From assembly GCF_027922265.1 (NCBI RefSeq), contig NZ_BSFI01000022.1:180569-244568 (forward strand): 64,000 nucleotides of DNA. The letters are read 5' to 3'. How positions within the stretch are numbered: the first letter of the stretch is position 1; the number at the start of each line of letters is the position of its first letter. Source of the DNA: Hansschlegelia plantiphila (lineage in GTDB: Bacteria; Pseudomonadota; Alphaproteobacteria; Rhizobiales; Methylopilaceae). Shown here one piece after another: positions 16,302-33,300 of the stretch. Under the pieces are notes generated by a model. That model was not told the DNA's origin and searched no databases. It saw only the letters and a program-made list of their open reading frames with translations. The position numbers and the translations under genes were made by a program.

Positions 16302-17024
16302 GTGAGCGACACGATCCGGCTTTTCTGCCTGCCGCATTCCGGCGCGACCGCCCAGGGCTATCTGCGATGGACGAAGGCGCTGCCGTCGTGGATCTCAGTG
16401 CGTCCGGTAGAGACGCCGGGGCGCGGCGCGAGAGCCGGCGAAGCGCCGCGGACCGATCTCGTCGCGCTGGCGCAGGATCTCGCCGCGGAGCTTCGGCCGC
16501 ATGTCGGCTCGCGCTACGCGCTGTTCGGCCATAGCATCGGCGCGGTCGTGGCCTTCGAACTCGCGCACGCGCTGATCGATCGCGGCGCGCCGCCGCCGTT
16601 GCGCCTGTTCGCCTCCGCCTCGGCTGCGCCTGCGCTGCGGGACGACCGCGGCAGGGCGGCGCCGATGTCGGACGAAAGGCTTCTCGACGAGCTTCGCCGC
16701 CTCGGCGGAACGCCCGAGGAGGCGCTCGCCGCCCCCGAGCTGATGGCGCTCGTGCTGCCGGCGCTGCGGGCCGATTTCCTGATGTCCGGCGGATATGTCC
16801 GCCGGCCGCGCGCCCCGCTGCCTTGCCCGATCACGGCGCTCGGCGGCGCCCAGGACGACGTGGCGCCAGACGCGATCGCGGCGTGGGAAGCCGAAACTTC
16901 GGCCGGCTTCGCGATGCGCCTGTTCGAGGGCGGTCACTTCTTCATCCACGGCCAGGAGCGCGAAGCGCTCGACTTCGTCGCAGCCGGCCTCTCGGCCATG
17001 ACCGCCGCCCGCGCCGCGGCCTGA
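16302..17024 (+). CDS. Type II thioesterase (NRPS editing, GrsT/RifR-like)
   Basis: A 240-residue alpha/beta hydrolase from GTG 16302, right after the mbtH stop. It has the family entry motif LFCLPHSGATAQGY, nucleophile elbow GHSIGA (Ser78), acid near AQDDVAP (Asp185/186) and catalytic His212 in FEGGHFF. Type II thioesterases remove wrongly loaded or stalled groups from NRPS carrier domains. It is distinct from the release thioesterase fused to the last NRPS. A stray 5' overlap with the next gene is absent (37-base gap with AAGGAG). Confidence 0.92.
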   Translation: MSDTIRLFCLPHSGATAQGYLRWTKALPSWISVRPVETPGRGARAGEAPRTDLVALAQDLAAELRPHVGSRYALFGHSIGAVVAFELAHALIDRGAPPPLRLFASASAAPALRDDRGRAAPMSDERLLDELRRLGGTPEEALAAPELMALVLPALRADFLMSGGYVRRPRAPLPCPITALGGAQDDVAPDAIAAWEAETSAGFAMRLFEGGHFFIHGQEREALDFVAAGLSAMTAARAAA

Positions 17025-17061
17025 GTTCCGGGGCTCCCAAACGTCAAGGAGCGAATGACAG

Positions 17062-18045
17062 ATGACCGATGTTCTCGATCGCCGGGCGCTGACCGCGAAG
17101 CCGCTCTCCGAGGGGGCGGCGCTTCCGCTGCTGGTGGAGGCGGACCCCGCCGGCCTGTCGCTGATCGACGCCCTCCCGGAGCTCAAACGGCTCGCCGACC
17201 ATCACCTTCCCGTCGCGGGCGGGCTGCTGTTCCGCGGCTTCCGGCTGAACGGAGCCTCGGCCTTCCGGGAGTTCGCGGCCGGCTTCGGCCATGATCTGCT
17301 GACCTACGAGTTCGGCTCCACGCCGCGCTCCAAGGTCGAGACCGGCGTCTACACCTCGACCGAATACCCGCAGCACCAGCACATCCCGCTGCACAACGAG
17401 CAGTCCTATACGCGGGACTGGCCGATGAAGATCTGGTTCTACTGCGAGGAAGCCGCGCCCGAGGGCGGAGAAACGCCGCTCGCCGATAGCCGCCTGGTCT
17501 ATCGCGACATGCCGGAAGACATCCGCACGCGTTTCGCCGAGCGGGAGCTGACCTACGTCCGCAACTTCGGCGCAGGGCTCGACGTCTCCTGGACCGACGT
17601 GTTCGGGACGGACGACCGGGCTGAGGTCGAGGCCTTCTGCGGTCCGCGCGGCATCGAATGCGAGTGGAAGGACGACGGCGAGCTGCGGACGAAGCAGCGC
17701 TGCCAGGCGGTCGCGGCGCATCCGAAGACCGGCGAGATGGTCTGGTTCAACCAGGCGCACCTGTTCCACGTCTCGAACCTCGAGCCCGAAGTGCGCTCGA
17801 CGCTGCTTGACCTCGTCGACGAGCACGATCTTCCGCGCAACGTCACCTATGGCGACGGCTCGCCGATCGAGGACGAGACGCTCGACGTCGTGAGGGGCGT
17901 GCTCGAACGCCGCAAGATCGCCTTTTCCTGGCGGCCCGGCGACGTCGCGATGCTCGACAACATGCTCGTGGCCCACGGCCGCGCGCCGTTCAAAGGGCCG
18001 CGGAAGGTCCGCGTCGCCATGGCTGAGGCGCAGGGCTCGCGCTGA
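17062..18045 (+). CDS. Stand-alone Fe(II)/2-oxoglutarate aspartyl beta-hydroxylase (SyrP/TauD family)
   Basis: A 327-residue TauD/TfdA-fold dioxygenase. The metal facial triad is His111-x-Glu113 (PLHNEQSY) and the distal His305 (DNMLVAHGR), with the 2-oxoglutarate-binding arginine region after it (RKVRVAM). Family features include IWFYCEEAAPEGGETPLADS. SyrP-type enzymes hydroxylate the beta-carbon of aspartate while it is bound to an NRPS carrier domain, making beta-hydroxyaspartate, a bidentate iron ligand that can make ferric complexes photoreactive. In siderophore loci, stand-alone enzymes (TbetaH-Asp subtype) and fused ones (IbetaH-Asp) give opposite stereochemistry, and this locus has one of each. 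Which Asp this one acts on is inference. Confidence 0.88.
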   Translation: MTDVLDRRALTAKPLSEGAALPLLVEADPAGLSLIDALPELKRLADHHLPVAGGLLFRGFRLNGASAFREFAAGFGHDLLTYEFGSTPRSKVETGVYTSTEYPQHQHIPLHNEQSYTRDWPMKIWFYCEEAAPEGGETPLADSRLVYRDMPEDIRTRFAERELTYVRNFGAGLDVSWTDVFGTDDRAEVEAFCGPRGIECEWKDDGELRTKQRCQAVAAHPKTGEMVWFNQAHLFHVSNLEPEVRSTLLDLVDEHDLPRNVTYGDGSPIEDETLDVVRGVLERRKIAFSWRPGDVAMLDNMLVAHGRAPFKGPRKVRVAMAEAQGSR

Positions 18046-18081
18046 GGCGCGGGTCGCCAGGCAACCACTGGAGACGACTCG

Positions 18082-19754
18082 GTGTCTCTGATCGCGATCC
18101 TTCGGCGCGCGTCCCCCGCGCTGTTCGCCGCCGCACTAGCGGCCGCCTTGCTCTGCGGAGTCGGCGGCGCCGCGCTCGTGATGCTGATCAACGAGGCGCT
18201 CAACGCGCCCGTCGAGCGGCTGACGGGGCTGCTCGCGCCCTTCGCGGCGATCGCGGTCGCCGTGATGGCGGCGCAGTCGGCGTCCTGGGCGCTGTTCGCC
18301 CATCTCGGCCAGACCTGCCTCGCCCGCCTTCGCCTCGAGATCGCCGAGGCGATCCTTCGGACGCCCTATCGCAACCTCGAAACCATCGGGCGCGCCCGGA
18401 TCCGTTCCGCGCTCGCCGACGACGCCGTCAACATCGCGAATTTCGGCGTCGGCTTCCCGGTGCTCGTCACCAACGTGGTCGTGGTGTTCGGCGCGCTCGG
18501 CTATCTCGCCTGGCTGTCGCTCGGCATTTTCCTCGTGGCGCTCGCGCTGATCGCGGCCGGGTCGTTCGGCTACCATCTGAGCCACCGCAGCGTGGTCGAC
18601 CACCTGCGCCGGGCGGGCTTCAGCCAGGACAAGCTTTACGGCGATTTCGACCAGCTTCTCGGCGGAGCCAAGGAGCTGAAGCTCAACGAGGCCAAGGCCC
18701 GCCGCTTCCTCGACCGCGATCTCGCGGCTGCGATCGCCGCGGTCCGTCGAGACCGCGCGCGCGGTCTCGCGCTGCTGTCGCTCTCCGACGGCTGGGGCCG
18801 CTTCCTCTTCATGTTCCTGATCGGGATGGCGCTGTTCGCGCGGCTCTGGCTGCCGCAGGAGAACGCCGGCGTCGTCACGGGATATGTGGTTGCGTTCCTC
18901 TATCTCATGGGCCCGCTCGAAGGCGTTCTTGCGCAGCTTCCCTATGTGAACCTCGCGCGCGTTGCGATCGGCCGCATCGAGGGCGTGCTGGCGGAGCTGA
19001 AGGCGGAGCCCGCGGACCTCTCCGGCGCGCCGGCCGCCGCCCCGCGCACCATCACGCTCGAAGGCGTGACGCACGGCTACTTCCGCGAGCGCGAGGAGGA
19101 CGTCTTCACGCTCGGGCCGATCGACCTCACGCTGCCGGCCGGCGAGACGCTGTTCATCGTCGGCGGCAACGGCTCTGGCAAGACCACGCTCGCCAAGCTT
19201 CTCACAGGCCTCTACGCCCCCGAGGGCGGCCGCATCCTGGTCGACGGCGTTCCGGTCGGCGAGGGTGGCCGCCACGCCTATCGCCAGCACTTCGCGGCGA
19301 TCTATCCCGACTTCCAGCTGTTCGAGACGCTGCTCGAAGCCGCGGACGGGCGGCTCGACGATCGCGCGAACCGGTGGCTCGCGCGGCTTCAGCTCGATCA
19401 CAAGGCCGCGGTCCGCGGCGGCGCCTTCACGACGCGCGACCTGTCGCAGGGTCAGCGCAAGCGCCTCGCGCTGGTGGCGGCCTGCCTCGAGGACAAGCCC
19501 GTGATGGTGTTCGACGAATGGGCGGCCGACCAGGACCCGGCCTTCAAGGAGGTGTTCTACCGCGAGGTGCTGCCCGAGCTGAAGGCATCTGGCAAGGCGC
19601 TCGTCGTCATCACTCATGACGACCGCTACTTCGACCTCGCCGACAGGATCGTGAAGCTCGAGGGCGGCCGGGTGATCTCGGAAGGCGCCTCCGCGCCGCG
19701 GTCCGCGCCGGCCCCGGAGCCGTCCCTTCGGCTCGCGCCCTGGCGGGCCGCGTC

Positions 19755-19758
<4 letters not shown>
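18082..19758 (+). CDS. Cyclic-peptide/siderophore ABC exporter, PvdE/SyrD-like
   Basis: A 558-residue half-transporter from GTG 18082 (GGAG upstream). Residues 1-310 hold six hydrophobic segments of a type-IV exporter, with the family motif DQLLGGAKELKLNEAKARRF. Residues ~330-545 are the ATPase: Walker A GGNGSGKT (361-368), signature LSQGQRKRL, Walker B VMVFDEWAADQDP, and H-loop VITHDD. The DEWAADQDP form and EGGRILVDG pattern are typical of PvdE/SyrD. It probably moves the peptide or its precursor across the inner membrane. It overlaps the first NRPS gene by 4 bases (ATGA). Confidence 0.93.
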
Positions 19759-24277
<4,519 letters not shown>

Positions 24278-24281
<4 letters not shown>

Positions 24282-27200
24282 GCGGCGCCGGGAGCGCGGC
24301 GGCGGTGTTCGAGACTTGGCCGCTGAGCCCCGAGCAGCGCGCCGCGGGCGCGTCGCCCGAGGCGATCGTCGCCCAGTTCGCGATCGACGGCCCGGTCGAC
24401 GAGGCCGGGCTCCGGGCCGCGCTCGCCGCGGTCGCGGCTCGGCACGACGTCCTGTCGAGCGCCTTCGTGGGCGCGGCGGGCTTTCGGGGATTGCGCCGGG
24501 CGCGGATCGACGGTCCGGCCGTCGCAGCCTGGACCGTCCGCGACCTGCGCGGGCGGCCGGAGTCCGAGGCCGAGATCGCCGTCGACCTGGCGGCGCTGAA
24601 AGCCGCGCCCTTCGACCTGTCGCGCGGCGAGACCTTGCGCGCCGGGTTGTGGCGGCTCGGGGATGACGCGTGGCGGCTCGCGGTGGCGGCCTCTCCGCTC
24701 GCGGCGGATCGCACGACGCTGATCCTGATCGCCGCCGCGCTTCAGGGACGCGCGGCGGCGTCCGACGACGACGCGTCTTACGCGCAATACGCCGACTGGC
24801 GCTCCGAGATGGAGGCCGACGAGGACGCTCCGCGGGGCAAGCTCCACTGGTCGGAGGAGGGCAGGGACGCGCCGCCCGCGCCGAGGCTCGCCTATCGCCG
24901 CGCGGGCGAGGGCGGCGCGCGCGAGGACCACCGCGTCGCGATCGACCCGGCGCTTGCGGCGCGCTTCGCCGAACGCGTCGGCGAGGCCGGCCTCGAGCTC
25001 GGCCTGCTCGCGATCTGGACCGCGCTGCTCGGACGGATCTCGGGCGACGGGCGCTTCCGTCTCGGCTGGCGGCACGACTGCCGCCGGGACTACGCCATGT
25101 TCGCCGGCGTGGCCGGGCCGTTCGAGAAGATCATGCCGGTCCGCGCGTCCTACGACCCCGCCGCGCCGTTCGAGCGGCATCTCGCAAGCCTGGTCGAGGC
25201 GGTCGCAGGCCATCTCGACTGGCAGGAGCATCTCGCCCTCGACGGTCCGGAGGCGCCGGAAGGCCTCGTCGTCGGCTTCGGGCTCGATGCGGGCGTCGAC
25301 GCCTGGCGCCGCCTGTCGCTCGACGGACCGTCGCCCTTCGAGCTGGAGTTCCGGCCGGAGATCGGTTCGTCCGGCGCGCTTTCGGCGCTTTCGATCGGCT
25401 GGGACGCCGGCCGCTACGGCGCAGAGGCTGCCGAGACCTTGCTCGAGCAGGCCGCCGCGCTGATCGCCGCGATCGCCGAGGCGCCGGCCGTTCCGCTCGG
25501 CGAACTGCCGGTCGCCGCTCCTCGGGAGCGCGCCCGGATGGCGGAGCTGGACCGGACGAACGTCGCCCCGGTCGGACGCGCGCCGCTCCTGCCTCAGATG
25601 CTCGGCTGGGCGGAGCGCACGCCCGACGCTCCCGCCGTCTCCGGCGGCGGAGCGGCGCTGACTTACGCCGAGCTCGCCGGGCGCGTCGAAGGGGTGGCCC
25701 GGTCGCTTGCCGCCCGCGGCGTCGGGCCGGAGACGGTGGTGGCGCTCGACATGGCGCGGTCGGTCGACATGATCGTGGCGCTGCTCGCGGTGTGGCGAGC
25801 CGGCGGCGCCTATCTTCCGCTCGACCCCGCTTGGCCCGAAGCCCGCCGCCGGCAGCTCGCCGAGGCAGCCGGCGCGGCGATGGTGATCCACGACGGCGGG
25901 GCCGGCGCCCCGGCGTCGGGAATCCCGGCGCTCGCCTTCGCGGATGCGCTCGCCGGCACGGAGGCGGCGGCGCTGCCCGATCCCGACGCGCCGGCGCACC
26001 GCGCGGCCTATGTGCTCTTCACCTCGGGCTCCACGGGAACGCCGAAGGGCGTCGTGGTCGAGCACGGCCAGCTCGCGAACTATGTCGCGGCGGCCCGCGA
26101 GGCGCTCGGGCTCGACGAGCGTCGGCGCTTCGCGCTCGTCTCCACGGTCGCGGCCGATCTCGGCAACACCACGCTGTTCGGCGCGCTCGCCGGCGGCGCC
26201 TGCATTGCGGTCGCGGGCGACGACGAGGCGCGCGACCCGGCCGGCTTCGCGGCCTTCCTGCGGGCGAACGCAATCGACTGCGCCAAGCTCGCGCCGTCTC
26301 ATCTGTCGGCGCTGCTCGAGGCCGAGGACGCGACCGTCCCAGCCGCCCTGATCCTCGGCGGCGAACCGGCGTCGCCGGCGCTCGTCGCCCGCATTCGCGC
26401 AGTCGATCCCGCCTGCAGGATCTTCAACCACTACGGCCCGACCGAGACGACGGTCGGCGTGCTGGTCCACGAAGCCGCGCCGTCCGAATCCGGCCCGCTT
26501 CCGCTCACCCGCGCGCTGGACGGCAACGTCGTCCTCGTGCTCGACGCCCACGGCCGTCCCGCCCCGACGGGAGAGCTCGGCGAACTCCATATCGGCGGCG
26601 CCCAGCTCTGCCGCGGCTATCTCGGCGCGTGCGGCGCAGGCTTCGTCGACGATCCGACGACGCCGGGCCGCCGGCTCTATCCGACCGGCGATCTCGCCCG
26701 CTATCGTCCCGAGGGCGGCGTCGAGATCGCGGGGCGGGCCGACGGCCAGGCGAAGATCGCCGGCCATCGCGTCGAGGTCGGCGAGGTCGAGGCGGCGCTC
26801 GCGGCGCTCGACAGCGTCCGCGAGGCGGCCGTGATCGTGCGCCGGGACGAGGGCGGCGCCTCGCTCGTCGCCTTCGCGACGACGCATGGGGCCGACGCCG
26901 CGGCGCTGAAGGCCGCGCTCGCCGCGCTTCTGCCGGCGCCGATGGTTCCGGCGCGGATCGTGCCGGTTGAGCGCATGCCACTGCTCGGCAACGGCAAGAT
27001 CGACCGCGCCGCGCTCGCGGCGCGGCCGCTTGACGAGGCGCCCGCGGGGCTCGCGCCGCGGGACGCGCTCGAAACCACGCTGCGTGACCTTGCGGCCGAG
27101 CTTCTCGGCCGCTCTAGGGAGGCGGTCGGCGTCACGGACGACTTCTTCGACCTCGGCGGCAACTCGCTGCAGGTCATCAAGTTCGTGGCCAGGATCAGGA

Positions 27201-27394
27201 AGCTCTTCGGCGTCGACCTCGCGCCGGGCGCGGTGTTTGACCATCCGAGCGTTGCCGAACTCGCCGCAGCGCTGCGGGCGGAGGCGCCCGACGGGCGGAT
27301 CGACCGAGTGGCCGAGATGCGGGCGACGCTCGCCGGGTTGCCGGAGGAGGAGCGGGCCGCGCTTCTTGCGGAAGCAGGCGGCGCGGGCTCGTGA
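24278..27394 (+). CDS. NRPS 2: degenerate C domain, Asp adenylation, carrier
   Basis: A 1038-residue protein from a GTG overlapping NRPS 1 (GTGA). The first ~430 residues have a condensation fold but no HHxxxDG: the equivalent stretch reads AASPLAADR (137-145), so peptide-bond catalysis is unlikely. It may be an interface (hydroxylase-docking) domain. The adenylation domain (about 435-910) has [21 protein letters not shown] and GNGKIDR. Its pocket residues read by eye are D-L-T-K-I-G-H-V-G, the standard L-aspartate code. The carrier (about 930-1000) has DLGGNSLQV. It should supply the first residue, Asp, to be beta-hydroxylated. The C-terminus (RIDRVAEMRATLAGLPEEER) is a helical docking-like tail. 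Confidence 0.92.
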
Positions 27395-30300
27395 GCGGCG
27401 CGGGGATCATGGACAGGGCGGCGCTCGCCGCCCTGATGCGCGCGGACGCGAGCGGCGAAGGCGCGCTCGTCGCCCGTTCCGACCCGTTCGCGCCTGCGCC
27501 GCTGTCCTTCGCTCAGCAGCGCCTGTGGTTCCTCCATCGCTTCGATCCCGCCGACGCCGCCTACAATTCCGCGCGCGCCTTCCGGCTTTCCGGCGACCTC
27601 GACGTCGAGGCGCTGGAGCGCGCCTTTCAGCGCCTGATCGCGCGCCACGGGGCGCTGCGCACGCGCTTCTTCGAGACCGCGGAGGGGCCGCGCCAGAGCG
27701 TTCTGGCCGACGCGCCTTTCGCGATCGCCCGCAACGGACCCGTTTCCGCCGAGACGCTCGCCGACTGGGCGCGGTCCGGCGCGAGCGAGCCCTTCGATCT
27801 GTCCGCGCGGCCGCTGTTGCGCGTCCGCCTCGCGCCGGTCGAGGAGGGCGGCTGGGCTTTGCTGATCGCGCTGCACCATGTGGTGGTCGATGCATGGTCG
27901 GCGGAGGTCATTCTCCGCGACGTCGAAGGGTTTTATGCGCAGGAGATCGGTACGACGGTCGCTGGAACTCCGCCCGATGGCGGGATCGGCGCCTTTTCCG
28001 AGATCGACGCAGTCGATCATGCGATCTGGCAGCGGGAGACGTTTTCGGGGGACGGCGGCGAGGCGGCCGTCGCCCGCTGGCGCGAGCGCTTCGGCGACGG
28101 CGTCCCCCCGCCGCTCGTCCTTCCGGCCGAGCGACGGCCAGCAGCCGACCGCGCCGCCGGCCGCGTCGCGCGCAGGCTGCCGCCCGAGCTCGCCGCGGCG
28201 CTCAAGGCTTTCTGCCGCCGCGAGCGTCTGACGCCCTTCGCCGTCCTGCTCGCCGCCTTCCAGCTCCTGCTCGGGCGCCTGTCGGGCCAGGAGGACTTTG
28301 CGATCGGCTGCCCCGCAGCCACACGCGGCCGCGCCGAGACCGAAGGCGTCGTCGGCTTCCTGGTCAACACGCAGGTGTTCCGCACGCGGCTCGATCCGGC
28401 GCTCACGATGCGCGCGCTTTGCCGCCGGCTGCGCGGCGAGGCGATGGCCGCGCTCGCCGACGCCGAGCTGCCCTTCGAACTCCTGCTCGACGCGCTCGGC
28501 GTGGAGCGGGACGCCGACCGCGCGCCGCTGTTCCAGGCGCAGTTCAACTTCCGCCCCCGCCGCGACGCCCGCCCGCTCGCGCTGAGCGGACTGGACATCG
28601 AGAAAATCGACCTGCCGCCGCTCAGCCCCCAGTTCGACCTGACGCTCGACGTCGCGGCCGATGGCGAGGGCGCCGACATCGAGCTTGAATACGACGCCGC
28701 CCGCTTCGACGCGGCGACCGCCGAACGCTGGGCGGAGACGTATCTGCCACTGCTCGGAGCGGCGCTCGCCGCGCCCGACGCGCCTTTGGGCTCGATCGCC
28801 GGTCTCGACGCGGCGGGGCTTGCGCAGGTTCGCACCTGGGGCGAACCGAGCGAGCGCGTCGAAGACGACGGACTGTTCGTGCATGAGCGGATCGCAGCCT
28901 TCGCGAAGGCCGCGCCCGATCGTCCCGCCATCGTGTTCGGCGCCGACACCGTCTCGCGCGGCGTGCTCGATGCGCGCGCGAACGAGATCGCGGCGGCGCT
29001 CATCGCGGCGGGGGTCGGCGCCGAGGACCTTGTCGGCGTCTCGCTGGAGCGGACGCCGGGCCTGATCGCGGCGCTGCTCGGCGTGCTGAAGGCCGGCGCG
29101 GCCTTCCTGCCGCTGCCGCTCGAGTGGCCGGATGCGCGGCTCGCCGAGGCCGCGGCCGACGCCGGCGCGGCCGTGATCCTGGCCGAGGTCCGGTCGGCGG
29201 ACCGTCTCGCGGCCGCGGGCGCGCGGCTGCTGTTCGTGGATGGGGACGACGCGACGGGCGCGCCCGTCGCCCCGCGTGCGGCGCGGCCTCATGCCGGGTC
29301 GCTCGCCTACGCGCTCTATACTTCGGGCTCCACGGGGCGGCCCAAGGCCGTCGCTGTCCCCCACGGTCCGCTCGCCATGCATTCGGCCGCGGCGGCGCGG
29401 GCCTTCGGCCTGTCCGAGGCGACGCGCGAACTGCACCTGCTGTCCTTCGCCGTCGACGCGGCGCATGAGCGCTGGATGGGCGTTCTCGGCGCCGGCGGCG
29501 CGCTCGTCCTGAAGGACGAGGAGCTGTGGGCGCCCGAACGCGCCCTCGCCGAAATTGCGAAGGCCGGCGTCACCAACGCCGACCTTCCGCCCGCCTATCT
29601 CGCCGCGCTCGCGGCTCATGCCCGCGCCGCCGGCGCCGCCGTTCCCGAGGGCGTGCTGTGGTCCTTCGGCGGCGAGGCGACCTCGCGGGCGAACTTCGAG
29701 CTGGTCCGCGAGGCCCTGCGGCCGCGCGCGCTGATCAACGCCTACGGGCCGACCGAGACGGTGATGACGCCGCTCGCCAGGCGCTGGGGGCGGGACGACG
29801 CCGCCTTCGACGCGCCCTACGCGCCGATCGGCCGGCCGCTCGGCGACCGGCGCGCTTATGTGCTCGACGGCGCGCTGCAGCCGGTCGGGCCGGGCGTGGC
29901 CGCCGAGCTCTATGTCGGCGGCGACGGCCTCGCGCGCGGCTATCTCGGCCGACCGGGCCTGACCGCCGAACGCTTCCTCCCCGATCCGTCCGGGGCGCCC
30001 GGCGCACGGATGTACCGGACCGGCGACCTCGCGCGCTGGGACGCCGCAGGCGAGCTTCTGTTCGTCGGCCGCGCCGACGACCAGCTCAAGATCCGCGGCC
30101 ACCGTATCGAGCCCGGCGAGGTCGAGGCGGCGCTCGCGGAGATCGAAGGCGTGGTCGAGGCCGCCGCCGTCGCCGTCGAGGGGCCGGGCGGGCGCAGGCT
30201 CGTCGCCTATGCGGCGGGTCCGGCTTCGTCTGAGACGATCCTCGCGCGGCTCAAGGCGCGGCTTCCCGCCCATATGGTTCCGTCGCGGGTCGTGACGCTC

Positions 30301-33300
30301 GACGCGCTGCCGCGGCTCGGCTCGGGCAAGGTCGACCGGCGGGCGCTGCCGGCGGTCGATTGGTCCGGGGATGGCGCTCGCGCGGCGCCTGAGGGCGCAG
30401 CCGAGGCGACGCTCGCGGCGGTCTGGGCCGAGGTCCTCGGGCTCGCCGAGGTCGGCGCGACCGACAATTTCTTCGCGCTCGGCGGCGACTCGATCCTGTC
30501 GCTCCAGGTCGTCTCGCGGGCGCGCGCCGCAGGCTTGCGGATCACGCCGCGGCAGATGTTCGAACGCCAGACCGTCCGCGACCTCGCCGCCGTCGCGGCG
30601 CCGGTCGAAGCCGACGAGACGGCTCCGGAGGCCGCGGAGACGGGCGAGGCTGAGCTGACGCCGATCCAACGCTGGTTTTTCGCGCAGGACATCCCGAACA
30701 GGTCGCGCTGGAACCAGTCGGTCACGCTGTCAGCCGCCGCCGCGGTCGACGACAGCGCGCTCGCGGCCGCCTTTGCGGCGCTGGTCGCGCGCCATGGCGC
30801 CCTGAGGCTGCGGTTCGCGCCCGCAGCGGAGGGCTGGCGGCAGGCTTACGGGCCGGTCGACGCGGAGGCCGCGCTCGTCGTCCGCGACGTCGCCGACGAG
30901 GCCGCCTCGGCCGCGCTGGCGGAGGAGCTTCAGACCGGTCTCGATCTCACGACCGGACCGCTCATCCGCGCCGCGCTGGAACGCAGGGCGAAGGGCGCGC
31001 GGCTGATGATCGTCGTCCACCACCTCGTGATCGACGGCGTTTCCTGGCGCGTCCTGCTGCAGGATCTTGAAACGGCCTATGGCCAGGCCGCGGCGGGACG
31101 GCCAATTGATCTCGGCCCAACGCCAGCGCCGTTTTCCGCCTGGGGCGCGCGGATCGCGGCATTCGCCCGCTCTCCACAAGCCGAGGCGCAGCTTCCGTTC
31201 TGGCGCGAGGCGGTCTCGGGCGCGCGCGCCTTCCCACCGGCGCGGCCCGACGGGGCCGACCGGATCGGCGACGTCTTCGTCCATCGCCTCGCCTTCGACC
31301 GCGCGACGACCGAGCGGCTTGCCAGCGCGCCGCGTTCCGTCCGGGCGCGGCTCGACGAACTGCTGGTCGCGGCGCTCGTTTGCGCGCTGACCGCCCGGCC
31401 CGGCGCGCCGGCCGTGACGATCGCGCTCGAAGGCCACGGACGCGACGGGGGCCTGGCCGACGGCGCGGACCTCGGCGGCACGGTCGGCTGGTTCACGGCG
31501 ATCCACCCGCTGCGCCTCGCGCCGGCAGAGGGCGGCCCGCTCGCGGCGCTCAAGGCTGTGAAGGACCAGATGCGCGCCGCGCCCGACAGGGGCCTCGGCT
31601 ACGGCGCGTTGCGCTGGATGGGCCGCGAGGACGTCCGCTCCGAGCTTGGCGCGACGCCGGAGCCGGACGTGCTGTTCAACTATCTCGGCCGGCTCGACGG
31701 AGCGACTTCGGACGGCGGCTTGTTCCCGCTGGCGGCGCTCTCGGCCGGCGTCGACCGGGACGCGGAGGCTCCCTGCGGGGCCGAACTCGTCGTCAACGGG
31801 CGCACGCTCGACGGCGAACTTGCGCTGGACTTCTCCGCCTCAGCCGCACGCCACGACCTCCGCGACGTCGAGGCGCTCGCGGAGCGCGTCGCCCGCGAGG
31901 CTAAGGCGATCGCGGACGCCTGCTTGGCGCCGGGCGCGGATGGCCTGACTCCCTCCGACGTCCCGCTCGCAGCGCTCGACCAGCATGCGCTCGACGGGCT
32001 GCTTAGGCGCCTGCCTCATCGCCCGGCGGAGATCGAGGACGTCTTTCCGCTTTCCCCCATGCAGGAGGGCATGCTGTTCCACGGGCTGGAGACGCCCGAG
32101 CTTTACGTCACCCAGACGCTGGTGGCCGCCGACGGGCTCGATCTCGAGCGCTTCGCCGCGGCGTGGGAGGCGGCCGCCGCGCGCCACGCGGCGCTGCGGA
32201 CCGGCTTCGCCCATGAGGGGCTGGAGCGGCCGTTGCAGTTCGTCGTCGGGTCCGTTCCGTCGCCCGTCGAGATCCATGACTGGCGCGGCCGCCCCGACGA
32301 TCCGGACGAGGCCCTGAGGGAACTGGGCCGCGAGGAGCGTCTCCGCGGCTTCGACCTCGAGCGGCCGTCGCTGCTGCGCGTCGCTCTCGTGCGGCTGGAC
32401 GGCGGCCGCGCGCGGATCGCGCTCACCGCCCATCACCTTATTCTCGACGGCTGGAGCACCTCGCTGCTGATCGGCGAGGTGCTGGCGCGCTACGACGGCC
32501 GCGCGGTTCCCGCGGCCGGCGGCCGGTTCCGCGACCACGTCGCCTGGCTCGAAACGCGCGACGCCGAGGCAGCGGCCGCCGCCTGGCGCGAGCGCCTGGC
32601 GCCGCTCGACGAGCCGACCTCGCTCGCCGCCGCGATCGGCCGGCGGGAGGACGCCGCGGACGGCGTCGGCGTCTTCCGCCACGCGCTCGGCGCGGGCGAG
32701 ACCGCCCGGCTGATGGATTTCGCGAAGCGGGAGCGGATCACCCTCAGCACGCTCGTCCAGGGCGCCTGGGCGTTTCTCCTGTCGCGCCTCACGGGTGAGC
32801 GCACGGTCGCCTTCGGCGCGACCGTCGCGGGACGGTCGTCCGAGGTTCCGGGCGTTGAGACCGCGCTCGGCCTGTTCATCAATACGGTCGCGGAGGTCGC
32901 AACGGTCGATCCCGCGGCCCCTGTCGGGGACTGGCTCCGAGGCGCGCAGGCGCAAAGCGCCGCCATGCGCGAGCACGAGCACGTCGCCCTCCACCTTGCG
33001 CAGGCGCTCGCGGGGCGGCCCGGCGCGCCGCTGTTCGATACGCTCATCGCCTTCGAGAACTACCCCGTGGCCGAGGCGCTGAAGACGCGCTACGGCGACG
33101 GCCTGGCGCTCCGCCAGCTCTCGAACCTCGAGGCCACCAACTATCCGCTCGCGATCACGGTGGCCGAGAAGGTCGGCGTCCTCGATTTCGGTTGGACGTT
33201 CTCGCGCGAGGTCTTCGACGACGCGACGATCGAAAGTCTCGACGCGCGGCTGAAGCGCGTCCTGCTCGCGATGGCCGGGGACGCCGGGGCGCCGCTCGGC

